Translations under genes and position numbers: made by a program
In this document: piece by piece, positions 7,988 to 16,505 of the stretch
Layout: every line of letters begins with the position of its first letter
Numbering within the stretch: the stretch's first letter is position 1
NCBI RefSeq assembly: GCF_018882365.1
Contig: NZ_JACVOP010000002.1
Location: 62,001 to 126,000, forward strand
Source of the DNA: Polynucleobacter sp. 71A-WALBACH
GTDB taxonomy: Bacteria > Pseudomonadota > Gammaproteobacteria > Burkholderiales > Burkholderiaceae
Direction of reading: 5' to 3'
Length of the DNA stretch: 64,000 nucleotides
The notes under the pieces: model-generated
Told to the model about the DNA's origin: nothing
Seen by the model: only the letters and a program-made list of their open reading frames with translations
Database searches by the model: none

Positions 7988-9238
7988 GTGACTACCTTGA
8001 TTTACTGGTTTAGAAATGATTTAAGACTTGCAGACAACCCTGCCTTAGTAGAAGCCTGTCTTAACGCTAGCCACTTACTGCCTATATATATCCATCTCCC
8101 ACGGGCGCAATCTCTTCATGCCTTAGGCTTCCCGAGAGAGGATCGCCATCGCCACGCATTTCTGCGGGAGTCATTGGATGACTTGAGAATGCAGTTGCGT
8201 GATCTAGGGTCTGATTTAGCGGAATATGACGGCGAGCCTGCGGAGGTGTTGGCACAACTAGCTAAAACTGCTTGTGCGGATGTGGTTTATTGTGAGCGCG
8301 TTGAGGCTCCAGAAGAGATGTACCAGAGTCAACAGATTCAGGAGCGGGGGATTCTGCTTAAAGAATTCTGGCAGTCGAGCATGTTAACGCTAGAAAGTCT
8401 GCCTTTTACCGCTCAAGACATGCCAGATATGTTTACCCAGTTTCGTAAGGAGATAGAACGTGCTGGTTTGAAGTTTTCTATTCCAGTTGCCGCACCAATG
8501 AGTATTCCACCACTGCCATTGTGCTCAGATGCTCTGCCGCGAGCAGTTGATAGGCAAGTAACTTCATCGGCCCATGGCTTCTTAGGTGGTGAGCGCAATG
8601 CCTCTGCCCACTTAAAGCAATATTTAGCAAGACGACTACCCGACAGTTATAAAGAAACGCGCAATCAACTCATTGGAAAAGACTACTCAAGTAAGTTTTC
8701 TCCTTGGTTGGCCCTAGGCTGTCTTTCTGCGAGGACGATCGCTGCGGAGTTAGCTGAGTATGAGCGGTGCCATGGCGCTAATGACGGCACTTACTGGCTT
8801 TGGTTTGAACTTCTCTGGCGAGATTATTTTCGATTCCTGCACTTGAAGTATGGCAGACGACTTTATCAAGAGAAAGGCTTGACCGAGACTTCTCTTGTGC
8901 AAGGTCACTCCCAACAATTTGATCATTGGCGAACTGGCAGCACTGGTGAGTTATTAGTGGATGCTGGAATGCGAGAGCTACTCAAGACTGGATACCTATC
9001 GAATCGAATGCGTCAGATTGTTGCCAGTTATTGGATCTATGATTTACAGGGCGATTGGCACTTAGGCGCCGCTTGGTTTGAATCTCAACTCATTGACTAT
9101 GACGTCTATAGCAATCAAGGTAACTGGCTTTATTTAGCTGGCCGGGGAACTGATCCTAGGGGTGGTAGGCGTTTTAATATCGCCAAACAGGCTCAAGATC
9201 ACGATCCTCGAGGAGAATATCAAAGGCTGTGGCTTTGA
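7988..9238 (+). CDS. DASH-type cryptochrome/photolyase
   Basis: 416 residues. An N-terminal photolyase alpha/beta domain (LIYWFRNDLRLADNPALVEA) is followed by the helical FAD domain. The latter has YKETRNQLIGKDYSSKFSPWLALGCLSAR, YWLWFELLWRDYFRFLHLKYG and the C-terminal DYDVYSNQGNWLYLAGRGTDPR block, which fit the DASH class better than CPD class I. DASH proteins repair cyclobutane dimers mainly in single-stranded DNA and may signal blue light. They bind FAD and usually methenyltetrahydrofolate. The GTG start directly follows the DUF2256 stop. The 3' end overlaps the convergent DUF2237 gene by 19 bases. Confidence 0.93.
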   Translation: MTTLIYWFRNDLRLADNPALVEACLNASHLLPIYIHLPRAQSLHALGFPREDRHRHAFLRESLDDLRMQLRDLGSDLAEYDGEPAEVLAQLAKTACADVVYCERVEAPEEMYQSQQIQERGILLKEFWQSSMLTLESLPFTAQDMPDMFTQFRKEIERAGLKFSIPVAAPMSIPPLPLCSDALPRAVDRQVTSSAHGFLGGERNASAHLKQYLARRLPDSYKETRNQLIGKDYSSKFSPWLALGCLSARTIAAELAEYERCHGANDGTYWLWFELLWRDYFRFLHLKYGRRLYQEKGLTETSLVQGHSQQFDHWRTGSTGELLVDAGMRELLKTGYLSNRMRQIVASYWIYDLQGDWHLGAAWFESQLIDYDVYSNQGNWLYLAGRGTDPRGGRRFNIAKQAQDHDPRGEYQRLWL

Positions 9239-9600
9239 GAATATTGCAATAGCAACTCCATTGATACTTTCTCCAGCGCCTTAGCATGCGTACTTTCCAG
9301 TTGAATCGTCGGGGCGCAGTTCGCCTCCAAGGCCTCAATCCAACGGTTGATGCAAAGGCACCACTGGTCACCTGCTAACAAACCTGGAAACTGATACTCG
9401 GGTCGTGGAGTAATGAGATCATTCCCTCTTTTGAGGCTAAATTGCAAAAAGTCATTTGTAACGATGGCGCATACCAAATGACTACCAGCATCTTCCTCAT
9501 TGGTTTTGCAGCAACCATCGCGAAAAAATCCTGTTAAAGGTTCAAAGGAGCAGGGCACCAGAGGTTGGCCTAATACATTTAAGGTAATGTCATCTTGCAT
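9220..9600 (-). CDS. DUF2237 family protein
   Basis: 126 residues. The order LNVLGQPLVPCS, PLTGFFRDGCC, GSHLVCAIVTNDFLQFS, GNDLITPRPEYQFPGL and GDQWCLCINRWIEALEA matches DUF2237 nearly end to end, including its conserved cysteines. The function is unknown; the cysteine-rich core hints at metal or redox chemistry. The gene runs against the photolyase, with overlapping 3' ends. The family often travels with photolyase and stress genes. Confidence 0.88.
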   Translation of the reverse strand: MQDDITLNVLGQPLVPCSFEPLTGFFRDGCCKTNEEDAGSHLVCAIVTNDFLQFSLKRGNDLITPRPEYQFPGLLAGDQWCLCINRWIEALEANCAPTIQLESTHAKALEKVSMELLLQYSQSHSL

Positions 9601-9644
9601 AAATAGTCTTTTTATTAAAAGGGGATGTAAAAAATAGAATAGGG

Positions 9645-10224
9645 TTAAGGGCTTGGATATACCTTGAAAGATAAAGGTTTCCCGGCAGAGTCTACTTTGA
9701 CCAAAACCATATCACCGGAATTGACGACCATGCCAACATAGGACTGAATATTGACGTGATGGGTCACCATGATGATTGACATATTTGGATATTGCCTACG
9801 CTCAGCTGCAATCAATTTTGTTAGCTCATCGGTTTGCCTTTTTGCCTGGCTCATATCATCAAAAAATGAACCTAAAGACGCCTCTTTTTTAACCGCCCCC
9901 CCTATTAAGCAGGGTGGCCGTATCCACACATCGACACCAAGGACTACTGTAGATTTTTGCCTGCTGAATTTCTTGATTTGCAAGCCACTCACCAATGCGC
10001 TTAGCTTGTTTTCGTCCCGAGTCTCCAAGATTTCGTTGTGTTGAGCATTGGCTGATTTGGTAGTTCTGAGGATCGCCATAGCCAGGCGCATCAGCATGCC
10101 GCATCAATAGAACATGCATCCCATCATTCAATTTACTGGCTAACTCACTCTGCGCTAAAGCAAATTTGCCCTGACAAAAAAGAAGGAGAAAAATTACTAG
10201 AAAAAAAGATGGGCGTAATTTCAT
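9645..10224 (-). pseudogene. Secreted histidine phosphatase, interrupted by a frameshift
   Basis: The first reading frame starts at ATG 10224 with a clear signal peptide (MKLRPSFFLVIFLLLF, cleavage after ALAQ). It carries the phosphatase motif LLMRHADAPG and runs to a stop at 9889-9891. The second frame, ending at 9645, continues the fold with MVTHHVNIQSYVG, which holds the second catalytic histidine. The break lies at a run of seven C on the + strand (9896-9902; seven G in the message). Removing one base joins the two frames without other damage. It may be a recent pseudogene, a slippage-controlled gene or a sequencing error. The start is 14 bases after the SDR stop, so the two are likely co-transcribed. 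Confidence 0.8.
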
Positions 10225-10237
10225 AACAATATTTGGC

Positions 10238-10933
10238 CTACCAAGGCAAACGCTCACCGGAGTAGCTAATAAATGTGCCCGAGTCTTCTTTATCCAGTGA
10301 GAGCAATACATTGAGCATATCTTGCGCGGCATCAAGCGGGGCTCGACCAATTTGCTGGCCTTTAAAAGGTTGTGATAATCGAGAATTCACGGTTCCAGGG
10401 TGTAGTGCAATGAGAGCAACGTTAGGTTTGGTACGCGCAAGCTCAATGGCAGCAGTCTTAATAATCATATTGAGAGCAGCTTTAGAAGCGCGGTAGCTAT
10501 ACCAGCCTCCGAGGCGATTGTCCTCAATGCTACCTACTTTGGCTGAGAGCGTTGCCATGACAGATCCTGCTGGATCTAGCAGTTTAGAAAAATGTTTAAT
10601 GGTCAGACCGGGGCCTATTGCATTGATCTGCATGAGCGTTTGAAGTTGTGCTGGATTCAGGTCATCCAGTTTTTTCTCTGGCATCCAATCAGCGGAATGC
10701 AATATCCCGATGGTGTTAATGATGAGTTGAAAGGGTGCCCCTCTTAAGAGGGGCTTGGCCGCCTCTTCAATCGTACTGAGATCTTGATAATCCATCGGAT
10801 GGGCAGAGTTTCGATGAATGCCTACTACCTCTGAGCACCCAGGATGATTTTCCAGTAAGTCTATAAAGGCAGAGCCGATAGTTCCTGAGGAACCAATCAC
10901 TAGTGCGCGGAGGGGTTTGGGGGTTAATGGCAT
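10238..10933 (-). CDS. Short-chain dehydrogenase/reductase (C-factor-like)
   Basis: 231 residues from ATG 10933; the frame stays open further upstream to 11056, but that part runs through the divergent promoter and is not coding-like. The dinucleotide loop is GSSGTIGS near residues 14-21. NTIG follows, and the catalytic Tyr-x-x-x-Lys is YRASK (about residue 150) with a preceding serine in LSAKVGS. The sequence is like the CsgA/C-factor or sniffer type of SDR. It shares a 59-base divergent promoter region with the TIGR03643 gene. SDRs of this kind recur in photolyase gene islands, but the substrate is unknown. Confidence 0.88.
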   Translation of the reverse strand: MPLTPKPLRALVIGSSGTIGSAFIDLLENHPGCSEVVGIHRNSAHPMDYQDLSTIEEAAKPLLRGAPFQLIINTIGILHSADWMPEKKLDDLNPAQLQTLMQINAIGPGLTIKHFSKLLDPAGSVMATLSAKVGSIEDNRLGGWYSYRASKAALNMIIKTAAIELARTKPNVALIALHPGTVNSRLSQPFKGQQIGRAPLDAAQDMLNVLLSLDKEDSGTFISYSGERLPW

Positions 10934-10992
10934 CAATAGGGGTAGTGAATCAGGTCTCAGCCAGTTTATTGAATAAGTCTTAAACTTGCTTG

Positions 10993-11262
10993 ATGACGAC
11001 GCGCCTACCTCAAGCCCTATCAGAAGCCGATATCTCAAGGTTGATTGAGATGGCATGGGAGGATCGCACCCCTTTTGATGCTATTGAGGCTACTTTTGGG
11101 TATTCCGAACCCCAGGTAATAGCGTTGATGAGAAAAGAGCTCAAACGCAATTCTTTTGAGCTATGGCGTAAGCGAGTCACTGGCAGGGCAACCAAGCACG
11201 TCGCCCTACGCAGTAAGTTGGTCGACCGTGCTTATTGCGCAACTCAATACAAGCACAAATAA
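10993..11262 (+). CDS. TIGR03643/DUF2805 family protein
   Basis: 89 residues from ATG 10993 (a TTG precedes it by one codon). The core LSEADISRLIEMAWEDRTPFDAIEATFGYSEPQVIALMR followed by SFELWRKRVTGR-TKH is characteristic of the TIGR03643 family. The helix-turn-helix-like spacing suggests nucleic-acid binding, but no function is known. It starts the rightward run of photolyase-island genes and its stop overlaps the longest frame of the DCC1-like gene. Confidence 0.88.
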   Translation: MTTRLPQALSEADISRLIEMAWEDRTPFDAIEATFGYSEPQVIALMRKELKRNSFELWRKRVTGRATKHVALRSKLVDRAYCATQYKHK

Positions 11263-11267
11263 GCATC

Positions 11268-11654
11268 ATGAAAAAGCTGACCATGTTTTATGACGGCCTT
11301 TGCCCCTTATGTCAGGCAGAAATCCAATTTCTTTCTGGGCGCAATCAAAAGGGCTTGCTCAGTTTTGTCGATATTAATTCGACCCACTATTCTCCTGAGC
11401 GCGTGGGCGTCTCTTGCGATCAAGCCTTGGCTTCTATGTGCGCGCAATACGATGACGGTGAACTCATTGAAGGGGTTGAGGTCTTTTCAGCCGCCTACAG
11501 TCGAGCAAACCTTCCGAAACTTGCATGGCTTTTTTCTAGGCCATCACTCACGCCTTTCTGGAATGTTGGTTATCGCTTCTTCGCAAAACACCGACATGCG
11601 ATTTCGGCTTTACTCGGCCCCCTTGCGCTGCGATTAGTGAACAGAAAGGGTTAA
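11268..11654 (+). CDS. DCC1-like thiol-disulfide oxidoreductase (DUF393)
   Basis: 128 residues from ATG 11268; an earlier in-frame TTG at 11235 lies inside the previous gene. The N-terminal FYDGLCPLCQAEI carries the DxxCxxC motif that defines this family, a thioredoxin-like group predicted to reduce disulfides. It follows the TIGR03643 gene by 5 bases and precedes the chalcone-isomerase-like gene by 4, so it is in one transcript. No signal peptide, so cytoplasmic. Confidence 0.88.
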   Translation: MKKLTMFYDGLCPLCQAEIQFLSGRNQKGLLSFVDINSTHYSPERVGVSCDQALASMCAQYDDGELIEGVEVFSAAYSRANLPKLAWLFSRPSLTPFWNVGYRFFAKHRHAISALLGPLALRLVNRKG

Positions 11655-11658
11655 GGAT

Positions 11659-12207
11659 ATGAGGCTCCCCCGTATATTGGCGGTTACTTTAGCCTTCAGT
11701 GCATTAGCTCCCATCAGCTTCGCTAAGGAACCCCCGCATATCAAAAGTATGATGGGGCAAACCCAGTTACAAGGCCTGGGCAGACTGAACTTTTGGGGAT
11801 TTCATGTTTACGATGCCAATCTATATCGCGGCGCGACTAAGGACTCACAGGAGTTTGCTCTTGAACTGAAGTATCAGAGATCTTTATCGGGCGAGGCCAT
11901 CGCGAACCGCACTGCTGAAGAAATGAAAAATTTAGGGGTGGCCGATGCTCAAGCAGCAGCTTGGGGTAAAGAGTTGATAAACATACTTCCCAATGTTGAG
12001 CCTGGCCAGACTATCGCTGCCATCTACATCCCTAAGCAGGGCACTATTTTCTTTTATGAAGGCAAGAAAATATCTCAAATTCAGGGGGCTGATTTTGCTA
12101 AAGCTTTTTTTGGTATTTGGTTAGATGCAAAAACAAGTGCCCCAAAACTGAGGGCAGATTTATTGGGACAGGGTTGTCCGCCACCACTTATTTCAGGAGC
12201 ATGTTAA
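11659..12207 (+). CDS. Chalcone isomerase-like secreted protein
   Basis: 182 residues with a signal peptide ending near PISFAKEPP. The mature part, with LQGLGRLNFWGFHVYDANLYR, FALELKYQRSLSGEAIANRT, and FFYEGKKISQIQGADFAKAFFGIWL, fits the bacterial chalcone-isomerase-like group (PF16036). These share the open-faced fold of plant chalcone isomerase and fatty-acid-binding relatives. Isomerase activity is not expected from context; a periplasmic lipid- or carotenoid-like ligand is more plausible, by inference. The stop is directly followed by the DUF3833 start. Confidence 0.85.
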   Translation: MRLPRILAVTLAFSALAPISFAKEPPHIKSMMGQTQLQGLGRLNFWGFHVYDANLYRGATKDSQEFALELKYQRSLSGEAIANRTAEEMKNLGVADAQAAAWGKELINILPNVEPGQTIAAIYIPKQGTIFFYEGKKISQIQGADFAKAFFGIWLDAKTSAPKLRADLLGQGCPPPLISGAC

Positions 12208-12762
12208 ATGCGCAGAGCTTATATTGCTGCAAAATGTTTGGCCGTAGGTCTAGTAATGACGGGGCTATTTGCCTGCTCGTCACCTTCGGTAACGCAGTAC
12301 GCTAATGAGAAACCAAATCTAGATCTGAGTGAATACTTTAACGGCACGATAGATGCTTATGGGATCTTTACTGACCGTAGTGGTGAAGTGAAAAAACGCT
12401 TTACCGTACTTTTGGTAGCGCAGTGGAAAGTGATTGATGGTAAAAAAGTGGGTACTCTCGATGAAAGCTTTGAGTATTCTGACGGCATTAAGCAAAAGCG
12501 TATTTGGACTTTGACAGAAACGGCTCCCGGTAAATATATTGGCAGGGCGGATGATGTGGTCGGGGATGCGCTGGGCGAATCAGCGGGTAATGCGCTGAAT
12601 TGGACTTACACCTTAGCCTTACCCGTAGATGGCACGATTTATCAGGTGCAATTTAATGATTGGATGTACTTGGTGACTTCTAAGGTTATGCTCAACAAGG
12701 CCAAGATGAGTAAATTTGGCATTGATTTAGGTGAAGTAACTTTAAGTTTCTATAAGCGCTAA
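12208..12762 (+). CDS. DUF3833 lipoprotein
   Basis: 184 residues, start immediately after the previous stop. The signal ends in a lipobox, TGLFAC, with the lipidated cysteine near residue 23. The mature part has LDLSEYFNGTIDAYGIFTDRSG, then KRFTVLL and a C-terminal WMYLVTSKVMLNKAKMSKFGIDLGEVTLSFYK, all typical of DUF3833, a lipocalin-like family. It is a recurrent companion of chalcone-isomerase-like and photolyase genes in light-induced clusters. Role unknown; periplasmic lipid binding is a guess. Confidence 0.87.
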   Translation: MRRAYIAAKCLAVGLVMTGLFACSSPSVTQYANEKPNLDLSEYFNGTIDAYGIFTDRSGEVKKRFTVLLVAQWKVIDGKKVGTLDESFEYSDGIKQKRIWTLTETAPGKYIGRADDVVGDALGESAGNALNWTYTLALPVDGTIYQVQFNDWMYLVTSKVMLNKAKMSKFGIDLGEVTLSFYKR

Positions 12763-12812
12763 TTGATGACCCATCCAGCTTCTATATTGTTCCGTCAGCA
12801 AGGAATGCTGGT

Positions 12813-14339
12813 TTGAAAAAGCTCATACTCATTTTGGGCGATCAGCTTGATGTTGATAGCGCCGCTTTGAAAGATGTCAATTCGAAGTTGGATGAAGTCT
12901 TGATGGTTGAATCAGTCGCTGAAGCACAGCATGTCTGGTCCCATAAAGCGCGGATCGCTTTATTTTTGTCCGCAATGCGCCATTTTGCCGATCATCTCCA
13001 AGGCCTAGGTTTTCCTCTCACCTATATTCGGCATTCTCCTAAGACTATTGTTGAGGAACTCGGTAGCAAAATTATTGATGGAAAATTTACCCATCTCGTA
13101 TGTGTAGAGCCGGGGGAATGGCGTCTCAAGAAATCCATTGAAGCATTGGCCTTAGAGCTCAATATTGTTCTAGAGATGAAGCAGGACACTCATTTTTACT
13201 GTACTCATGAAGAGTTTAAAGAGTGGGTCGCTAATAAAAAAGAGTTGCGACTGGAATACTTCTACAGACTCATGCGTAAAACGCATCGGATCTTGATCGA
13301 TCAGGACGGTAACCCCGAGGGCGGGCAATGGAACTTTGATCGAGATAATCGCAAGCCCTTTCCAAAGAAAGGCCCCGGCTTAATACCACCTCCAGAAATG
13401 TTTGAACCAGATCTCATTACCAAAACCGTTTTGGCTGAGGTAGAGGAGTATTACCCCGAGCACCCTGGATCGCTTGCGCATTTTCAGTGGCCAGTTACCC
13501 GCGAGCAGGCACTTCAAGCCCTGAATGGGTTTATCGAACATCGTCTAGCAAGCTTTGGTATTTATGAAGATGCGATGTGGACTGATACGCCATTTGGTTG
13601 GCACTCCTTGCTGTCGAGCGCACTTAATCTAAAGTTGCTTAATCCCAGAGAGGTCGTAAACGCGGTAATCGTTGCTTGGAAAAAAGATAACTTAGAAATG
13701 GCCACTGTGGAGGGCTTCATACGTCAAATCTTAGGTTGGCGAGAATTTGTGCGAGGGATGTATTACCTCGACATGCCACAAATGGCGCTCGATAATTTCT
13801 ACGATCACCAGAATTCATTGCCCGCCTGGTATTGGACGGGTAAGACAAAAATGAAGTGCATGCAAGAGGCGATAGGACAAACACTGCAATATGGTTATGC
13901 GCATCATATTCAGCGTCTCATGGTGACTGGCAACTTTGCCTTACTCGCAGAAATCCTACCAAAAGAAGCGTGTGATTGGTATTTGGCTATTTATGTTGAT
14001 GCGATTGAATGGGTAGAGCTTCCGAATACCGCGGGTATGGCCTTATTTGCGAGTGGTGGTCGTTTTACTAGTAAACCTTATATTGCCAGCGGTGCTTATA
14101 TCAAGAGAATGAGTAACTATTGCAGCTCTTGCCAATACAAGCCTGATATCCGATTTGGGGAGGGAGCCTGCCCAATGACTAATTTGTATTGGAACTTCTT
14201 AATTAAGCACCGTAAGCAATTTGAGGCAAGTCCACGAACCCGCTTGATGACCGCCAATTTATCCAGAATTAGCGATTCAGATCAGCAGGCTATCCAGGTT
14301 CATGCAAAAGGGCTGCTAGGCGATTTAAGCTCTTTGTAG
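12813..14339 (+). CDS. phrB: Fe-S bacterial cryptochrome/(6-4) photolyase
   Basis: 508 residues. The N-terminal domain (LILILGDQLDVDSAAL) is of the DUF523/deoxyribodipyrimidine photolyase-related type, and the rest is the helical FAD domain. Four cysteines at residues 349, 437, 440 and 453 (spacing 88-3-13) match the four that hold the [4Fe-4S] cluster in the FeS-BCP class, whose studied member is Agrobacterium PhrB, a (6-4) photolyase. MFGWHS/TPFGWHSLLSS and AGMALFASGGRFTSKPY are further family blocks. It starts with TTG; the AGGAA ribosome-binding sequence lies in the loop of a small hairpin, CAGCA-TGCTG (12796-12810). It is the last island gene after a 50-base gap. Confidence 0.93.
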   Translation: MKKLILILGDQLDVDSAALKDVNSKLDEVLMVESVAEAQHVWSHKARIALFLSAMRHFADHLQGLGFPLTYIRHSPKTIVEELGSKIIDGKFTHLVCVEPGEWRLKKSIEALALELNIVLEMKQDTHFYCTHEEFKEWVANKKELRLEYFYRLMRKTHRILIDQDGNPEGGQWNFDRDNRKPFPKKGPGLIPPPEMFEPDLITKTVLAEVEEYYPEHPGSLAHFQWPVTREQALQALNGFIEHRLASFGIYEDAMWTDTPFGWHSLLSSALNLKLLNPREVVNAVIVAWKKDNLEMATVEGFIRQILGWREFVRGMYYLDMPQMALDNFYDHQNSLPAWYWTGKTKMKCMQEAIGQTLQYGYAHHIQRLMVTGNFALLAEILPKEACDWYLAIYVDAIEWVELPNTAGMALFASGGRFTSKPYIASGAYIKRMSNYCSSCQYKPDIRFGEGACPMTNLYWNFLIKHRKQFEASPRTRLMTANLSRISDSDQQAIQVHAKGLLGDLSSL

Positions 14340-14426
14340 CAACTCATTGCTGTCGGCAAGCAGTAGCAACGCAATTTGTGAATTTGTGTCACACTTTCGC
14401 TAAATAAATCAGTAGGTTAAAAAGCT

Positions 14427-14879
14427 ATGAGAATTGAAGATACCGATCCAGCACGGCATGCGGGCATTGAATATCCCATGGAAGTGGGCGCACCAGTATT
14501 TGCACCGATTAAAGTCTTAGAAGAGAAAGACAAGGCGGTGAATGTCGCGCGCCAAAATGCAAAGCTCGAATATGATCGCATCATGGAGCAGGCCGAAGTA
14601 TTGATGAAACAGGCACGCGAGCTTCAAGCGAGACTGGATGCTACAGAAATGGTGCATAGCGCCAAATTCAGTTTTAATCCCCTCCACGGCAAAACGTACC
14701 ACCTCTATTTCGATAGCCGCATTGGTGCCAATGTGTTGATTCAGAATGGTCCTGATCAGTGGAGTTGTGGCATTCCGGATGCTTGGACCTATTCCATGGC
14801 TGTCAAAAAGCTTGGGGATAGCACCTGGGCCGTAGTTGAGGATGAGGAGCTCGCATCTTCCGCTCTTGCAGTAAGATAA
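14427..14879 (+). CDS. DUF2452 family protein
   Basis: 150 residues, no signal peptide. The middle has a long charged helix (residues about 33-72, EYDRIMEQAEVLMKQARELQ), followed by FSFNPLHGKTYHLYFD and a terminal strand pair ending DSTWAVVEDEE. This is the DUF2452 (C1orf50-like) pattern, a widely distributed family without known function. It lies 88 bases after the photolyase with its own leader, so it may or may not belong to the same transcript. Confidence 0.75.
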   Translation: MRIEDTDPARHAGIEYPMEVGAPVFAPIKVLEEKDKAVNVARQNAKLEYDRIMEQAEVLMKQARELQARLDATEMVHSAKFSFNPLHGKTYHLYFDSRIGANVLIQNGPDQWSCGIPDAWTYSMAVKKLGDSTWAVVEDEELASSALAVR

Positions 14880-14908
14880 TTTTTTCTATAAAAATAATAA
14901 GGTGACTT

Positions 14909-15889
14909 GTGACAACTGCTCGAATTGTTAGTCTTTCAGAACTCGGTAGCGCCGATGTAATTCAGTTAATTGATAAAGAACTTCCGGCCCCAGGTAAGGG
15001 CGAAGTTCAACTTCGTCAAACAGCTATTGGCTTTAACTTTATCGATGTGTATCAGCGCTCTGGCGTTTATCCTTTGGAATTGCCAACGGGCCTTGGTCAC
15101 GAGGCAGTTGGTGTAGTCGAGGCGCTTGGTGAAGGCGTTACCCGATTTAAGCTTGGTGATCGCGTGATGTATATGAATGCCGGTATCGGAGCTTATGCCA
15201 GTGCACGCAATGTTGCAGTAGATAAGTTAGTGCCGGTACCAGACAGCGTATCCGATGAGGTAGCTGCTGCGGTGTTCTTCAAGGCAATGACTGCGCAATA
15301 CTTGATACAAAAAACTTATAAAGTGAAATCTGGTGACGTCGTGCTAGTACATGCTGCTGCAGGCGGTGTTGGCCAAATCTTAGCGGGTTGGGCAAAATCA
15401 TTGGGTGCATTTGTGGTGGGTACTGTAGGGTCTGAAGGGAAGTTTGCGGCAGCCAAGGAGGCGGGATGTGATGCCGTTGTGGATTACTCAAAACCAAATT
15501 GGGCTGAAGAGGTTATCAAGGCAACAGGTGGACGCAAGGCAAATGTGGTTTACGACTCGGTTGCTAAAACTACTTTCTTGGGGTCGCTCGATTGTGCCGC
15601 TCCATTTGCTACGGTAGCTTTATTTGGCGCAGCTTCGGGCCCAGCTCCAGAGATCCAACCTGAGATTCTAAATAAGAAAGGTTGCCTCTTCTTAACTAGA
15701 CCTTCTGTCTTCCCACATAACGCTACCCCTGAGTTGCTTCAAGAAAATGCCCGCGCGGTGTTTGATGCTATTGCCCAGGGTCGAGTCAAAGTGCAAATTG
15801 GCGCCAAGTTCACACTTGAGCAAGCTGCTGAAGCGCATAAAGCGGCAGAAGGAAGAAAAGTTTCGGGTGCGATTGTCATTACACCTTAA
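14909..15889 (+). CDS. qor: NADPH:quinone oxidoreductase (zeta-crystallin type)
   Basis: 326 residues, the usual length for QOR. It begins with GTG and lacks structural-zinc cysteines, as expected for the quinone reductase branch of the MDR superfamily. NFIDVYQRSGVYPLELPTGLGHEAVG is the substrate-domain signature and VHAAAGGVGQILAGWAKSLGA the NADPH-binding loop (about residues 147-167). It reduces quinones by one electron or removes reactive carbonyls, which would suit an oxidative and light stress neighbourhood. A strong terminator follows at 15935-15960. Confidence 0.92.
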   Translation: MTTARIVSLSELGSADVIQLIDKELPAPGKGEVQLRQTAIGFNFIDVYQRSGVYPLELPTGLGHEAVGVVEALGEGVTRFKLGDRVMYMNAGIGAYASARNVAVDKLVPVPDSVSDEVAAAVFFKAMTAQYLIQKTYKVKSGDVVLVHAAAGGVGQILAGWAKSLGAFVVGTVGSEGKFAAAKEAGCDAVVDYSKPNWAEEVIKATGGRKANVVYDSVAKTTFLGSLDCAAPFATVALFGAASGPAPEIQPEILNKKGCLFLTRPSVFPHNATPELLQENARAVFDAIAQGRVKVQIGAKFTLEQAAEAHKAAEGRKVSGAIVITP

Positions 15890-15934
15890 TTAGTTTGCCG
15901 AGCAATCGGTTGCCTAAGTTGGTTTGATTGAGAG

Positions 15935-15960
15935 CCCCGCTGATGTAGCGGGGTTTTTTA
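15935..15960 (+). terminator. Rho-independent terminator after qor
   Basis: CCCCGCT (15935-15941) pairs with AGCGGGG (15947-15953) around a 5-base loop and is followed by six T. It closes the rightward transcript that ends with the quinone oxidoreductase. Confidence 0.92.
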
Positions 15961-16032
15961 TTGCCATGCCTCATGTCAAGATAATCAACTTAACGGTAGA
16001 ATATTTTATTACGCCAATTATGAGATGCTCAT

Positions 16033-16446
16033 ATGAACTTCTACATTAAGTCGATTCTTCCTGCGGCATGCATTGCCTTTTCCTCAATAGCTTTGTCGCA
16101 AATTCCAGATACGCAATATTCGCAAGGAATCTCTTATATTTCTGGTGGGGTGGGGGAAGAAGAGTCTCAGGCGATTTTGGCGGAGGCGAAGCAGTGGCCT
16201 TTATTGCTGGAGTTATCGCAATTAGAAAATGGTCGTGGTATCTGGATTTTTGGCGCAAAGATCAAAATTCTGAATACTAAGAATCAAATAGTATTTGATG
16301 CGCAGGCAGATGGCCCTTATATCCTGATTAATTTACCTGCTGGTGATTATCTAGTTGAAGGAGCTTATGAGGGCGTCGTTCAGAAGAGGTCGATTAGTGT
16401 GAAGCCAGCATTGCCGCAGAAGGTGAATTTCTTTTGGAAGGGTTAG
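16033..16446 (+). CDS. Small secreted protein, carboxypeptidase-regulatory-like
   Basis: 137 residues with a signal peptide (cleavage near IALSQ). The mature protein contains QAILAEAKQWPLLLELSQLENGRGIWIFGAKIKI and then DADGPYILINLPAGDYLVEG-like sequence, the turn typical of carboxypeptidase regulatory-like or CarboxypepD_reg beta-sandwich domains. I do not recognise a specific family. It stands alone behind the qor terminator. Probably periplasmic. Confidence 0.65.
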   Translation: MNFYIKSILPAACIAFSSIALSQIPDTQYSQGISYISGGVGEEESQAILAEAKQWPLLLELSQLENGRGIWIFGAKIKILNTKNQIVFDAQADGPYILINLPAGDYLVEGAYEGVVQKRSISVKPALPQKVNFFWKG

Positions 16447-16505
16447 TTAACATTCGCTCCTTATCCGTTATAGTTTAAAAAACCTATAAAAATCTGGAGA
16501 CTCGT

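Noticed and set aside
9601..9644. AT-rich repeat between DUF2237 and the phosphatase
   Set aside because: The possible stem (CTTTT/AAAAG) is too weak to call a terminator.
10934..11056. Upstream extension of the SDR frame
   Set aside because: It crosses the divergent promoter and overlaps the start of the TIGR03643 gene; the Rossmann fold starts just after the ATG at 10933.
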